From contig JALGQZ010000002.1 in assembly GCA_023105745.1 (NCBI GenBank), positions 80,617,785-80,681,784 of the forward strand: DNA of 64,000 nucleotides, read 5' to 3'. Each line of letters opens with the position of its first letter. Positions within the stretch are counted from its first letter, which is position 1. A program made the translations under genes and the position numbers. The notes under the pieces were generated by a model. The model did no database searches, was not told the DNA's origin, and saw nothing but the letters and a program-made list of their open reading frames with translations. Source of the DNA: Austropuccinia psidii (lineage: Eukaryota > Basidiomycota > Pucciniomycetes > Pucciniales > Sphaerophragmiaceae). Shown in pieces: positions 10,164-21,741 of the stretch.

Positions 10164-12147
10164 TGTAAGGTTTGACTATGAAACAATAAGTAAAAATTAC
10201 TAATATTTTCCTTATTGTACTATGAATGTCCTTATAAATAAAATAAGTAAGATAAAAATAATTATAATAATAAAGAATTATGATAATTATGGCGTAAATA
10301 TAATTATATTATTGAATAAACACAATAATATAATTTATATTATAAAAAAATAATATAATGAATAAATATATTAATATAAGATAATTAATAAATTTAAAAG
10401 CACTTTATTATTGTTGCCAGCAAATGATAAAGGCATAAAAAATTGTTTTTTGTTAATAAAAAACAATTAATAACAATAATTTTACTAATATTAAAGTTAT
10501 GAATTAATATAAATACTATTTATATTAATTATAGAATTACTTAGAGTAATAATAGAGAGAAAATTAATATAATAAGAAGAAATAACCTACTTTTAATACT
10601 TAATATAATAATTTAGAATATTTTTACGTCAAAAATGTAAATACAACTTTTCTAAATTGTATTTACAATAAATTTTAAGAGAAATTACAAATATTCTTAA
10701 TTTTATGTGGAATTGAGGTTTTTAAGAGAATCTTAAACAAAACAATTAATTAAGTGGAATAATCACGTCAAATGTGATGATTATAATAAGATTATCTTTG
10801 GTCTTTCATAATATAAGAGTTTTATATATAAAGAATAAAGAAATTACCTTTGGATTTAATTATTTAGTGTTTTGTAAGTATCTGAGGGGAAAATAGAGTA
10901 AAGGGAGCTCTATTTATAGTCAGTACCTCCCTCTTAGAGTCCAGTAGGCTTCTAGTAGACGTGTACCGATGCTCTCTACTAGAATTGAACAATATTTTAG
11001 GGTTTGGTGATGATTACATCATGATAAAACCGTCTTATCTCATTATCGCGCCATTATTTAGAGTTATCACTATAACTCTAAGTTTGACAACATCAAGGCT
11101 TGGAAGAGCCCCAAAATTTGTGAATTTTATTAGTTTGACTTATAAACTAATAGTATTCACCAATTGTATCACTCATATGACTGTTAAACTTAATTCAAGG
11201 TTTTGGTGAGTGATCATAAATGATCAAATTAAGCTCAAGATTTGATCATTAATAACTTGTAGTTTTTACACGATACAGCAATTCAGAGAGTGGATTCTGA
11301 TAGCTTGGAATAATTGCAGTATGCTGCCAAGTGAATTTCATTACATCATCAAAACTCTCTTTTTGAAGATTTTTCTTGTAACTCATCTTTTCTGTTGAAA
11401 TTTAATATTTTAAAGTACAAACCATGATTTCAAGGACTTAGACCTGAAATATTGTAATAAGAATCACGTCATTCCTCACAAATGAACTAGTAGAATCTGA
11501 CTTTCCACTTTCTTTTAAGTTTGGACCACTTACACAACAAAGTGGTCAACAGCTCTATTGATTTTAAACAATAAACCATTACAGGTTCTAACCTTGTTTA
11601 TAACTTGTGAAATAAAGTTCATATCTGTGTTCCTACAGTAATTATATGGTGACTTTATTTCTTGGCTCATCACTCTATCATGTATATTTCAAAAGATATT
11701 AGCTAAAAGCCTTGAATATATGTGTTGACCAAAAAAGTGCATATATTCAGCTTAACTCCTCAAGTATTGGCTTTGGAGATTAGCTTCTTAATTGCTTTAT
11801 GTGTATTATTCTATGTGGAATCAAATTGTACAATTTATTTCACATGCTGTTTCATTGGTATCTGAAATAATTAAGGATTAATGTATTTTATAAGGTGTTA
11901 TTACTTATAACTCATTAAATATTGACTTTAAAGATATGTCATAAAAATGGTATATGTGTATTTTACCATGAGAAATCCAATGGTGTAATTTCTTTCACAT
12001 GTTTATTCATTGGCTTTTGAGTTAAACCAAGTTTTATGCTTATTTATGGCAATTTTATAGTTTTGAGATAGTTATTTTAAAGGTATAATTATTTTAAATA
12101 TTCCTTGTGACCTTTTTGGGTATGTGGTCATATCTCAACGGTTCACA
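10164..12147 (-). repeat. Solo LTR (type L1) in the B4 3' region
   Basis: 1984 bp, starts TGTAAGGTTTGACTATGAAA and ends CGGTTCACA on the plus strand, i.e. reverse-oriented. It is flanked by a perfect 5-bp duplication, GTCAT at 10159-10163 and 12148-12152. No internal region remains, so it is a product of LTR-LTR recombination. It is related to the two A1 LTRs. It has a 10-bp-arm hairpin at 11058-11081 and a GACCAC/GTGGTC inverted repeat near 11523. Confidence 0.93.
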
Positions 12148-12345
12148 GTCATTAATTTTAAATTTACATCAATTCTTAAGCCAATGTTAAAAGAAGATCA
12201 AGAAAGTCCTGCATCACATGCCAGCTTTTCAGTATCAGTTTCAAATTATTTTTCTGTTAATCAATACTCTTGAATCCCTGTCTCAAATCCTTTGCAGTTG
12301 CCTCAACAGGATTCACCTTGTGTTGGTGTTCAGGAGCTCACCATT

Positions 12346-12362
12346 CCAAGGTGGGGGGGTAC
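12346..12362 (+). promoter_or_regulatory. B4 polypurine tract
   Basis: CCAAGGTGGGGGGGTAC abuts the LTR start at 12363. It sits in the same context (GGTGTTCAGGAGC upstream) as the B1 tract at 35455-35473. Confidence 0.75.
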
Positions 12363-13717
12363 TGTACCAACCATGGAAATTACCCTCCTGGACTCCATAT
12401 GGCATACCAGTGCCATATCAATCTTATGGCAGTTTGGCCATTTCCATAATCACTGGCCAAATTGGCCCTCTCATCTTTCCTGGCCTTTTATGGTCATTTC
12501 ACTCCTGGGGCCAACCTGACCCTTCCTGGCCTTTCTCTGCTTTTGGGCACTCTTTGGTATTTTCCAGTCAACAGGGAAAATACAGCCCAAAAGCCTGTAT
12601 TTGGCTTTTTTAAGCTATAAATACAGTTTGCGCACTTTGAGCAAAAACATTTTTTACGCTGTATTAGCTGTATTTGGCCAAATACCCCAAAAGGCACTCT
12701 ATGACCTCTGAAGCCTCCAAAACCCAAGTTTCACTTTTATCCTCCTGGCATCATTCCAAAAGACCTTTGGCCACATTCAACCTCCAATAACGAAAAATGC
12801 CATAAATGGTGTTACACACCATTATGCACCTTTTTTTGCCAGCAATTCAATGGTGCACAAATCAAATGGTTATTTCAACTTTTTATTCAGGTAATCAAGG
12901 CAGCATGTCATCCAGAGGATTCATCAAGGCTCAAGGACCAGTATCCATCTCAAATACCAATGACGTCATCAAGCATTCATTGGCTATTCTCATTCACAGT
13001 CTTCCTCCAAGGGAATACTGGCCACATACTCTCAAGGGATATTCACGAGGCAGTTCCAAAACTAGTTGTCAAGTGTCAATGCTCCATCAATCCTACTTGG
13101 CAACCACATGCATTTCAATACAGTCTTGATTAATCAAGACCTGTATTTCAATAATAAATCATGGGAAAATCATTCAACACAGTTAATTTCCCAATCTGGC
13201 AAGGTATAAACTCCATCACACAACCAATACAGCTTCCAGTATTCAATAAAGGACCACTGCTAGCCTGAAGGAGTCAAGCTCTCAACTTTTCACATATACC
13301 AGCCTCCTTTGACCCTGGGGGGTTTTTCCCCCAGTTGATTAATATATTTTGATTTTATTTTATCTCTATTTATCTTACCATTTTGTTAAGTGAATAGTGA
13401 TATTATCAAGTCATTCACTTAGAACCTTTTCTCTTTTCTTTCTTCACCTGTCAGTGGATATTTGGTGTTCATATCCTTACTAATTGCATTGTTCATTTTG
13501 GAATGTTGAAACAGTGATTAAGGACTTAATTGTTGTCTCTTTGGCCATTTGGCTTCCCGTTTCTATTATTGCATCTCATCTTTGTACTTGCATTCTTCTC
13601 AGAGAAATTAAATTCTTTATCTTTATTTTCTTTATTCTTTTGGAGTCTTCCAAGTGACTTCCCTGATTGCTGAGTTCCAGGCCACTCTTGATTTTCTGTC
13701 CAAGAGCCCCTGTTACA
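12363..13717 (+). repeat. B4 3' LTR, long (1355-bp) version
   Basis: Starts TGTACCAACCATGG and ends GAGCCCCTGTTACA. It shares end motifs and the segments around the CACATATACCAGCC and TTTTTCCCCAG blocks with the 777-bp B1 LTR and the 725-bp B2/B3 LTRs, but carries about 600 bp of extra 5' sequence. The following five bases (CTGAG, 13718-13722) should recur at B4's left end outside the window. ORFs inside it look fortuitous. Confidence 0.85.
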
Positions 13718-15497
13718 CTGAGGAACCTATTCCCAGTATGGGGGTTTCTGTTACTTCTGAATCAGTGTTTCCACTGTCAAGGGTAACCCTTCCTAGTTCC
13801 CATTCAGAGAATCTGAAGTTCTTCTTCCTTTCTATATCCATGAAATGAATTGGGATCTTGGCTGCAATTTCAGGGTCATAAGCTGGATAGCGTTTGACAT
13901 TATCCAGTGGCCATATGCTAAGTCCATCTGAATTGGTATGACTTTTACTGTCTTTGTATATGATGGTCATATTCCCTCTATACTCCTGGAGGGCTATTTG
14001 CCACATCAGCATGTGTCTATTGGTAGTCTTCATGTTCAGTAAAGACTTCAAGGCTGTGCAGTCTGTGTAGACTCCAAAGACTGCACCCTCCAAATAATAA
14101 TTGAGTTTCTCTAGAGCCCAGACTAGACATAGACATTCAGTCTGTGTGCCCCCATACATGGCTTCTGAATATTTCAGCTACCTAGAGATGTAACATATTA
14201 CTCCCTCTCTTGGTTAACCACCCACAGTTTGTCTCTGGTGAAGGGCTGCTCCTAAGCCTTGGCTACATGCTGCATCTATGTATAACTTGAATGGTAGTTC
14301 AAAGTCAGGCAAGATGAGCACACGTGCATTTATGAGTTCATATTTTATCCTCTCAAATGCATCCCTTATTTCCTTGGTAATTTCAAAAACTACATCTTTG
14401 GAACAGAACCTGTATAGAATACTAGTTATGTGGGCAAAATGCTTGATGTGGTTTCTATATTAGCTAGCAAACCCAAGGAAAGATTGCATCTCTTTAATGT
14501 TTCTTTGTCCTGGCTTTTGAAGTACTTCTGCTACTTTGCTCTGGTCAATTGCCAGACTAAGACCTGACACTTTATGTCCTAGCCCTAGTAGCTCTTGTTG
14601 GCCAAAATTACACTTCTTAAGCCAAATTTTCAGATTGATTGGTGTAAATTTACTGAGTACTCTGTCTATGTATTGTACATAGTCTTCCATTTCTCTGAGT
14701 ATATAATGATATCATCAATATATACTACCATCCAGCCTTCCAGTATTTCATCTTGAAATATTGTGTCCATCATCCTTTGGAAATGGGATGGTGCATTGTT
14801 AATGCCAAATGGCATCCTGGTGTACTCATATATGCCCATATGGCATATGATTCTGGGTACCTTCATGGAGTTTGGTTTAACTCCATTTTGGTGGAAGCCT
14901 TTCATACAATCCATTTTAGTTATGTATTTGGCTTTTTCCAGTTTGTCTAAGGCATGAGATATCCTTGGTATAGGATACCTGTCAGCTTTTGGGTAGTTAT
15001 TAAGAGCTCTGAAATATCCACATAGCCTAGACTTGCCATCATGACAGGTGATCAGGACTGGGGTGGTAACTTCCACTATTTCATTGTGTCTAATCTTTCT
15101 GATGACATCCATGTCCAGGAGTTCATTTATATGTTTTTCAATTTCTTTCCTGGTTTCCAGAGTTACTGGGTAAGGAGGTCTCCTGAGCATGGGTGGGTAA
15201 GGTCTTTTCACATCCAGATATAGTTCTATATCATGGCCTTTAATCTTGCCTAATGGTTCCTCCCCAATGGCAAACGCTGGTCTGTTCTTTCTCAGAATCT
15301 TCAGTAAACTTAGTTTTTGTTTACTGGTGAGGGCAGTGCTAAACTTGCCCTCTCTGAATTCATTCAGTAGTTCTTCCAGTGGATCTTGGGCAGATAATTA
15401 GTATATATCAAGTTAAAATTTCTTTTCCTTGTTGGTACAAATGGTAATGTGCCTGTTTTTACTGTTTTAAATGTCAATGAAATACATCCTTTGGTAA
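13718..15497 (-). pseudogene. A3 reverse transcriptase / RNase H pseudogene
   Basis: From 15497 leftwards: protease-RT linker, RT fingers (RPYPPMLRRPPYP), SRLCGYFRALNNY, the YIDDIIIYSE catalytic box near 14720, the thumb (LGHKVSGLSLAID), a damaged RNase H start near 14270, then the RNase H second half ([33 protein letters not shown]). Frameshifts lie near 14690 and 14440, with stops between 14160 and 14460. Sequence continues at 18292 beyond the inserted LTR. The copy is divergent from A1/A2 (TETPILGI linker), so it is a separate family. Confidence 0.87.
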
Positions 15498-18291
15498 TGT
15501 AAGCTTTGACTATGAAACCATAAGTAAAAATTACTAATATTTTACTTATTGTACTATGAATGTCCTTATAAATAAAATAAATAAGATAATGAAATAATTA
15601 CAATAATAAAGAACTATCATAATTAAGGCGTAAAAAATAATTATATTATCAAATAAATATAACAATAAAATTTATATTATAAAAAAATAATATAATAAAT
15701 AAATATATTAATATAAGATAATTAATATATCTAAAAGCACTTTATTATTGTTACCAACAAATAATAAAGCCATGAAAAATGGTTTCCTATTAATAAAAAA
15801 CAATTAATAACAAGAATATTACCAATATTAAAGTTATGAATTAATATAAATACTATTTATATTGATTATAGAATTATTTAGAGTAATAATAGAGAGAAAA
15901 TTATTCTAATAAGAAGAAATAACCTACTTTTAATACTTAATATAATAATTTTGAATAATTTTATGCCAAAAATGTAAATAAAACTTTTATAAATTGTATT
16001 TACAATAAACCTTAAGAGAAATTACAAATATTCTTAATTCAACGTGGATTTGAGGTTTTTAAGAGAATTTTAAACAAAACAATTAATTAAATGGAATAAT
16101 CACCTAAAATATGATGATTATAATAAGATTATCTTTGGTCTTTAATAATATAAGAGTTTTATATATAAAGAATAAAGAAATTACCTTTGGATTTAATTAT
16201 TTAGTGTTTTGTAAGCGTCTCAGGGGAAAATAGACTAAAAAGCGCCCTATTTATAGTAAATACCTCCCTTCTTGAGTCCAGAAGGCTTCTAGTGGACGTG
16301 TACTGATGCTTTCTACTAGAAATGATCAATATTTTGAGGTTTATTGATGATTGCATCATTATCAAACTGTCTTATCTCATTATTACGCCATAGCCTAGAC
16401 TTGCCATCATGCCAGGTGATCAGGACTGGGGTGGTAATTTCCACTATTTCATTGTGTCCAATCTTTCTGATGAAATCCATGTCCAGGAGCTCATTGATAT
16501 GTTTTTCAATTTCTTCTATAAGATAATCAATATATTTAAAAGCACTTTATTATTGTTACCAACAAATAATAAAGCCATAAAAAATTGTTTTTTATTAATA
16601 AAAAACAATTTATAAAAATAATATTACCAATATTGAAGTTATAAATTAATATAAATACTATTTATATTGATTAAAGAATTATTAAAGTAATGATAGAGAG
16701 AAAATTATTATAATAAGAAGAAACAACCTACTTTTAACACTTAATATAATAATTTTGAATTAATTTATGCCAAAAAATATAAATACAACTTATTTAAATT
16801 GTACTTAAAATAAAAATTAAGAGAAATTACAAATTATCTTGATTTTACGTGGATTTGAGATTTCTAAGAGAAATTTAACAAAAACAGTTAAATAATTGGA
16901 GTGATCACGTCAAGACTTATGATTATAATAAAGATGATGTTTGGTCCTTAATAATATAAAATATTTATATATAAAGAATAAAGAATTTACCTTTTTAATT
17001 GAATTATTTATTGTTTTGTAAGCGTCTCAGGGGAAAATAGAGTAAAAAGCGCCCTATTTATAGTAAATACCTCCCTTCTAGAGCCCAGAAGGCTTCTAGT
17101 GGACGTGAACTGATGCTTTCTACTAGAAATGCTCAATATTTTGAGGTTTATTGATGATTACATCATTATCAAACCATCTTATCTCATTATTATGCCATTA
17201 TTTAGAGTTATCACTATAACTCTAAGTTTAATGACATCATAGGCTTGGAAGAAGGCTAAGCTTCATGTACTTCCTTAGTATTAATCAAAATCTAATAGTA
17301 TTTATCAGCTTTAGCACTTATATGACAGTTAAACATAAAATAAGATTACAGTGAGTCATCATAAATGATCAAATTTAAGCTTAAACTTTGATCATGAATA
17401 AAATTTAAGTTATACATGCTACCAATACTGTGAGAGTGGATTCTGATAGCCTGGCATGTCCTTATTGAATTTCCAAGAGCATTTCATTAAATAATCAAAA
17501 CTCTATTTTTGATGAGTTTTCTTGTAACTCATCTTTTCTGTCAACATTCAATATTTTGAACTTCAAACCATGATTTCAAGGGGTTATACCTTGAATATTA
17601 TACCATAAACCACGTCATTCTTTATGTATGAACTAGTAGGATATGACTGTCTACTTTGTTTTATGTTTAGACCACTTTCACAACAAGGTGGTCAACAGAT
17701 CTATTGATTTTATTCAATAATCCATTAAAGGTTTTAACCTTGCTTATGACTTGTGAAATAAGGTTCATATTAGTATTCCTACCGTAATTACGTGGTGACT
17801 TTATTTTTGGTTTATCTCTCTATCCTGTATATTTCAAGAGATATATGCTAAAAGCCATGAATACATGCGTTGACCAAAAAAGTGCAGATATTCAGCGCAA
17901 TTCCTTAAGTATTATCCTTAGAGATTAGCGTGATAATTGTTTTATGTTTAGAATTTTATTTGAAATCCAGTGGTACAATTTATTCCACGTGTTATTCCAT
18001 TGGTTACTGAGATAAATGGGGTTTTTGACCTTTTTCAACATATTATTACTTATTCTTCACTACTTATTGACTTTTCAGATATGCCATAAAAATGAAATAT
18101 GTGTACTTTACCATGGGGAATCTAATGATGCCATTTCCTCACATGCTTATCCATTGAATTATGCTTTAATTGAGATTTTGTACTTATTTATGGTATTTTA
18201 CTAATTTTTGAGATAATTATTATAAGTATAAGTATTACAGAAATTTTGCTGTGACCATTTTGGATATGGAATCATATCTCAAAGGCACACA
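15498..18291 (-). repeat. Rearranged lineage-A LTR (partial tandem duplication) in A3
   Basis: Starts TGTAAGCTTTGACTATGAAA, ends AAAGGCACACA, and is flanked by a perfect duplication GGTAA (15493-15497 and 18292-18296). At 2794 bp it is about 0.8 kb too long. LTR sequence runs 15498-16389, then about 126 bp of A3 RT sequence, then LTR sequence restarts from the position equivalent to ~15716 and runs to the end. The two LTR segments overlap over about 670 bp with clear divergence. No gene is seen in it. Confidence 0.85.
16390..16515 (-). repeat. Duplicated fragment of A3 RT inside the LTR
   Basis: Near-copy (about 7 differences) of 15019-15145, the RT segment containing the TTACCACCCCAGTCCTGATC stretch on the minus strand. 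It lies between two partial LTR copies. It is non-coding in this context. Confidence 0.8.
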
Positions 18292-19084
18292 GGTAATCTA
18301 TCCCCAGTAAGAGCCTCTGGATGTGGGCATCATCAAGCACTACAAACTCTGGATTGAGTCTGATATTACCCTTCTTGTGGGGTATAATTATCTCTTTGAT
18401 AATTGTCTCAATGGAAGTCATCTTCCCTAAAGAACTTTTGAAGTTCTTTGCCTTGGTGGGCAAGAGCTGGTTTTCCCAATTTGGGAAGTGGCTATCCAGA
18501 TAATTTCTGGCAACTAGGGAGCAATGTGCTCCACTGTCAATGATCAATGGATGTTGAGCATTCTCAATGCAAACAGTCATTCTTGTGGCTGTTCCATGTA
18601 TGTATGCCATCCCTTTGGTTGGTGTAACCAGGAATTTTTGTGCATCCTGTGTGTGTTTGCACAAGGTTTTGTTGGCAGTGTCTTGTGGCATGCCTGCTTC
18701 TAACTGTATGTCCTGTATTTCTAGTGGGGTTTCCTCTTGGTATTTCACTAGAAATTCCTCCCTTGGGTCCTGCTCCTCATCAGATTGTTCTTTGATGGCA
18801 TCTCCCATAGAGTCTGAGTCAGAGTCTTCTGTTGGGGAATCCTCCTCTGGGACTTTCTCAATGGCATAGACTTTTTTCTTTGCCTTTGGACAGTTGTTGG
18901 CATAGTGGTCTGTTGATGCACAATTGTGACAAGAATTTTTCTTCTTAGTAACCTCTTCCACTCTTTCCTTAGGTTTGTCTTTAAACATTACCCTGAAAGA
19001 ATGTTTCTCTTTGAAACTACTGCTTCTATATGGAGTGAATTTCCCTATATTAGTCCTTTTTCTTACATCTTTTAAGGTATTCAC
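18292..19084 (-). pseudogene. A3 gag C-terminus (zinc knuckle) and protease
   Basis: Open from 19084 to the LTR junction. A CCHC knuckle, C-x2-C-x4-H-x4-C (CHNCASTDHYANNC), lies near 18930. It is followed by an acidic linker and a retropepsin with the catalytic IIDSGAHCS triplet near 18545 and a terminal LLLGIDY block. The protease then continues across the LTR into 15497. This stretch is intact, but gag upstream and pol downstream are broken. Confidence 0.87.
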
Positions 19085-19088
19085 AATG

Positions 19089-19975
19089 TCATCTAGAGCT
19101 CAATTGTGGTTGCATCTGCATTTTACTGCATGCTCTAGTTCTCCTGGCATTTGTGTCAGAAGTTTTTTGATTCCTCATTTGAGTGTTCATTTTAGGATCA
19201 ATGGCTTTGAGTCTTTTAGACTGTCTAAGACACCACTGATATGGATATTTGTCCTCTGAGGATTTGTCATTTTCAAATGACATGGTCGTTTGCCATATTG
19301 AAGTACCATTGCTGTACTTTTAGTTAATTTGACTCTTCCAACATGGCCAGTTTCTCCTGCCATGGATTTCTTTCATTTCTGTGTACCATATACTAGCATG
19401 ACCTTTAAATGCTGTATTGAGTCTAGAAGTAATCCAGTAGTCTGGTATGCTTGGTACATCAATGAAGAGTACATCAATATAATCTATGAGTTCCATATAA
19501 GAATATTCTCCTGTTCCTGAGAATTTGGGCCAGCGTGAGGCCTCAGGAAGCTGTTTCAAGGATTCCTTTTCAGAATAAGACATATTATCTCCATCCTGGT
19601 ATTTTAATGGAGATCTTGCCTTATTAAACAATATGGCATCTGATTTGATGTCCTCTTGGTGATATAGACTATCCATAACATGGCCTTGTGGTTGGGGCTT
19701 CATGTTAGGGTAGACATTAAACAATTTGTTTATGTTTTGATCCAGAAAATCCCTGTCCCTTCTGCTATGGTGTTGTTCTTCAAAGACTATGTTCAGTCTT
19801 TTGTTGGTTTATTCAGAGGTTTTTCTCAATTGAGCATGTCCTTCTTGAAGAGTTTTAAGAATTTTATCCATGGAGGCTGTTAATTATTTCATCCTCTCAT
19901 GGCTTGCTTCAAGTTTTGCAAACTGCTTTTGAGTTTGCTCAGCATATTAGGACATTTGTAACCACAGTGCATCAC
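19089..19975 (-). pseudogene. A3 gag core, frameshifted
   Basis: The capsid-like region carries LPEASRWPKFSGTGEYSYME, the A3 counterpart of the A1/A2 gag core, in the ORF at 19724-19320. A second piece (19283-19089) has YQWCLRQSKRLKAIDP. Upstream (about 19975-19725) is a coiled-coil-like stretch with stops. It would form the particle core in an intact copy. Confidence 0.8.
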
Positions 19976-20071
19976 TGTTTCAGTTACTCTCAGGTGAGAC
20001 AGCATTATGTTCAATCTGAGTGGGGGTAATATTTCTATTAAGGGGGCTATTGATTCTAGAGTTATTTACAG

Positions 20072-20806
20072 CTACCTCTGGTTCTTGTGTACTTCTTTCA
20101 ACAATTGCAAAAGTTTCTGGATCATCGGGTCTGACTCTCTCTGCCTTTGGTGAAAAGAGTTCTTGTTCTTTCCCTTGTGTCCTTGTCTTCTCCTGGAACA
20201 CTCCTGGGAGTGTGAAGAATGGTGACTCTTAGCCACTGACCTGTTGGTTTCTGAATGGTGTGAAGCCACCGGAGAGCTGATTTGGCTTGCTCCTTGTGAG
20301 CCTGTAGGAATCTGAATGTGCCCTGTCTGGGTCGGTTGTTCTTCTATAGATTGGATAGTGGCTTGATTCTCCCTTATCCTGTTTTCCCTCACCTCCAGGA
20401 GTCTGAACTGCCTGGTGGGATTCCAACCTTTGGTGATTATCATAAGGTCTTTGAAGTCTATCTCTTTGAAACCAATCTTCTGGCAACTTGCTCCAAGCTC
20501 TTCCAAGTGAGATGCCAGGTTGAACCTCTTGGTGTCCATGCTCCATTGAAATAAATCTTTAAGGAGTTGGTGGAGCCAAAGAACTTGATCCATATCTTTG
20601 CAGTCCTCTGGCTTGAGGTTCCTGTTGAATTGGAATGTGAATGGCAGTGTGGGTATGATTTCCCTCAGTGTCTTGGCATCCACCACTGTGTCCAAGGTGT
20701 CCTCTCCCAGGTCTTCTGGTTCTGGACAAGCCTTCTCTGTCCCCCGGTTGGTTCCTTTGGAAGCCAAGGTCTCTGAGATATGCAGGTGACATATCAGCAT
20801 TTGCAA
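20072..20806 (-). pseudogene. A3 ORF1 with GWNP motif, overlapping gag in the -1 frame
   Basis: 244-codon open frame containing ITKGWNPTRQFRLLE near 20410 and a basic C-terminus (SRRRQGHKGKNK...DPMIQKLL). A1 has a counterpart at 48483-48037 ([13 protein letters not shown], similar basic tail, DAMDNV). Gag proper continues in the frame one base back (-1), open over 20546-20229 and 20201-19980 with single stops between. A coding-looking stretch upstream (about 21100-20810, LPKSADNKFVQGTVKA) suggests ORF1 originally began earlier. The function is unknown to me. Confidence 0.6.
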
Positions 20807-21741
20807 GCAGTCAAAAACTTTATGTTATTAGGGTATTTAGCTTTGACTGTGCCTTGTACAAATTTGTTGTCTGCTGATTTGGGCAATTTACATTTAGAGG
20901 TTACAACTGGGTTAATTATGGTAATATTCCCTGTACAAGCTGTTAAGGTTGGTTTACCTTGTATTGAAGCAGAGTTTTGTGGTTTTCTACTCCTCTGGGT
21001 GGCAATTGGTGTCCACTTCGTTGCTTTGATAAGGCCTTCACTGTGCCTCTTTCCTTTTCCCTTGCTGCCCTCTCATTTTGAGGGTGTCACTGGTGTGTTG
21101 GCCTGTGACTGGGTTTCTAGTGGTATGTAGTTTTCTTACACTGAATCAAACAGCAAAAGAGGGCTTAATGTCAGTTAAGACCTCCTAAGATGCTGCTTGC
21201 GCATCTAAGAATGGCCTCTGGGCTTGTATATTACTATAATATGCCCTGTATAATGCCAGTGTAATTGAATGAACAATTCCATGTCAGAATTACACCTTAC
21301 AGATATCTGGTATACTGTTTGTATACTAGTATCTCACCAATTAACTTGTGATTAGAAGTATAATCTGTACAAAGTGGTTTGTATAAGAGGGTAATTGAAT
21401 TGAAAATACACTTCACCACGCCTCAAGTGTTGGTTTTACAGTAAGAGGTCTCCTTTTTTAATTAAAATTTGGACTGTATTGATGGTTTAATGTGTTTTTA
21501 TATGTAAAACATGCCAAAAATAAGAGTTTTATGGTTATTAACCACTCAATAATAGTATCAATAAGAATTGGTATAAGACATATACCACTCAGAAAAAATG
21601 TAACAAGATATATATTATATATCTTTTGAGAGATTTTAGGCCTAAAAAAAGATAAAAAAAATTTCAGAATAGAGAATAAGTGAAAAAAACTCACTTTTAA
21701 GATCCAAAGAAGATCAAAAAAGCACGGCCAGGCCCCCAAAA
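20807..21741 (-). other. A3 5' leader with candidate primer-binding site
   Basis: Region between the 5' LTR and ORF1. Immediately next to the LTR (21723-21740, minus strand) is TTTTGGGGGCCTGGCCGTGC. It starts with TGG after a short spacer, as a tRNA-primed site should, and is nearly the same as the A1 site at 49447-49463. I could not identify the tRNA. A hydrophobic ORF at 21739-21458 lies in leader sequence and is not credible. Confidence 0.55.

Larger units (their letters stand above)
9105..13717 (+). mobile_element. B4: 3' part of a lineage-B chromovirus
   Basis: Contains the last ~150 codons of integrase with a chromodomain, a short 3' non-coding region, a polypurine tract and a 1355-bp 3' LTR. 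The rest of the element lies left of A2a, outside the window. A solo LTR is inserted at 10164-12147. Without that insertion the pol-to-LTR interval is only about 0.8 kb, against about 3.0 kb in B1, so the antisense accessory gene of B1 is absent. The right edge is joined at 13718 to A3 pol sequence, so B4 was inserted into A3. Confidence 0.88.

Noticed and set aside
21458..21739. Hydrophobic 93-codon ORF
   Set aside because: It lies in the A3 leader between primer-binding site and ORF1. The composition reflects an A/T-rich tract and it has no counterpart in A1.
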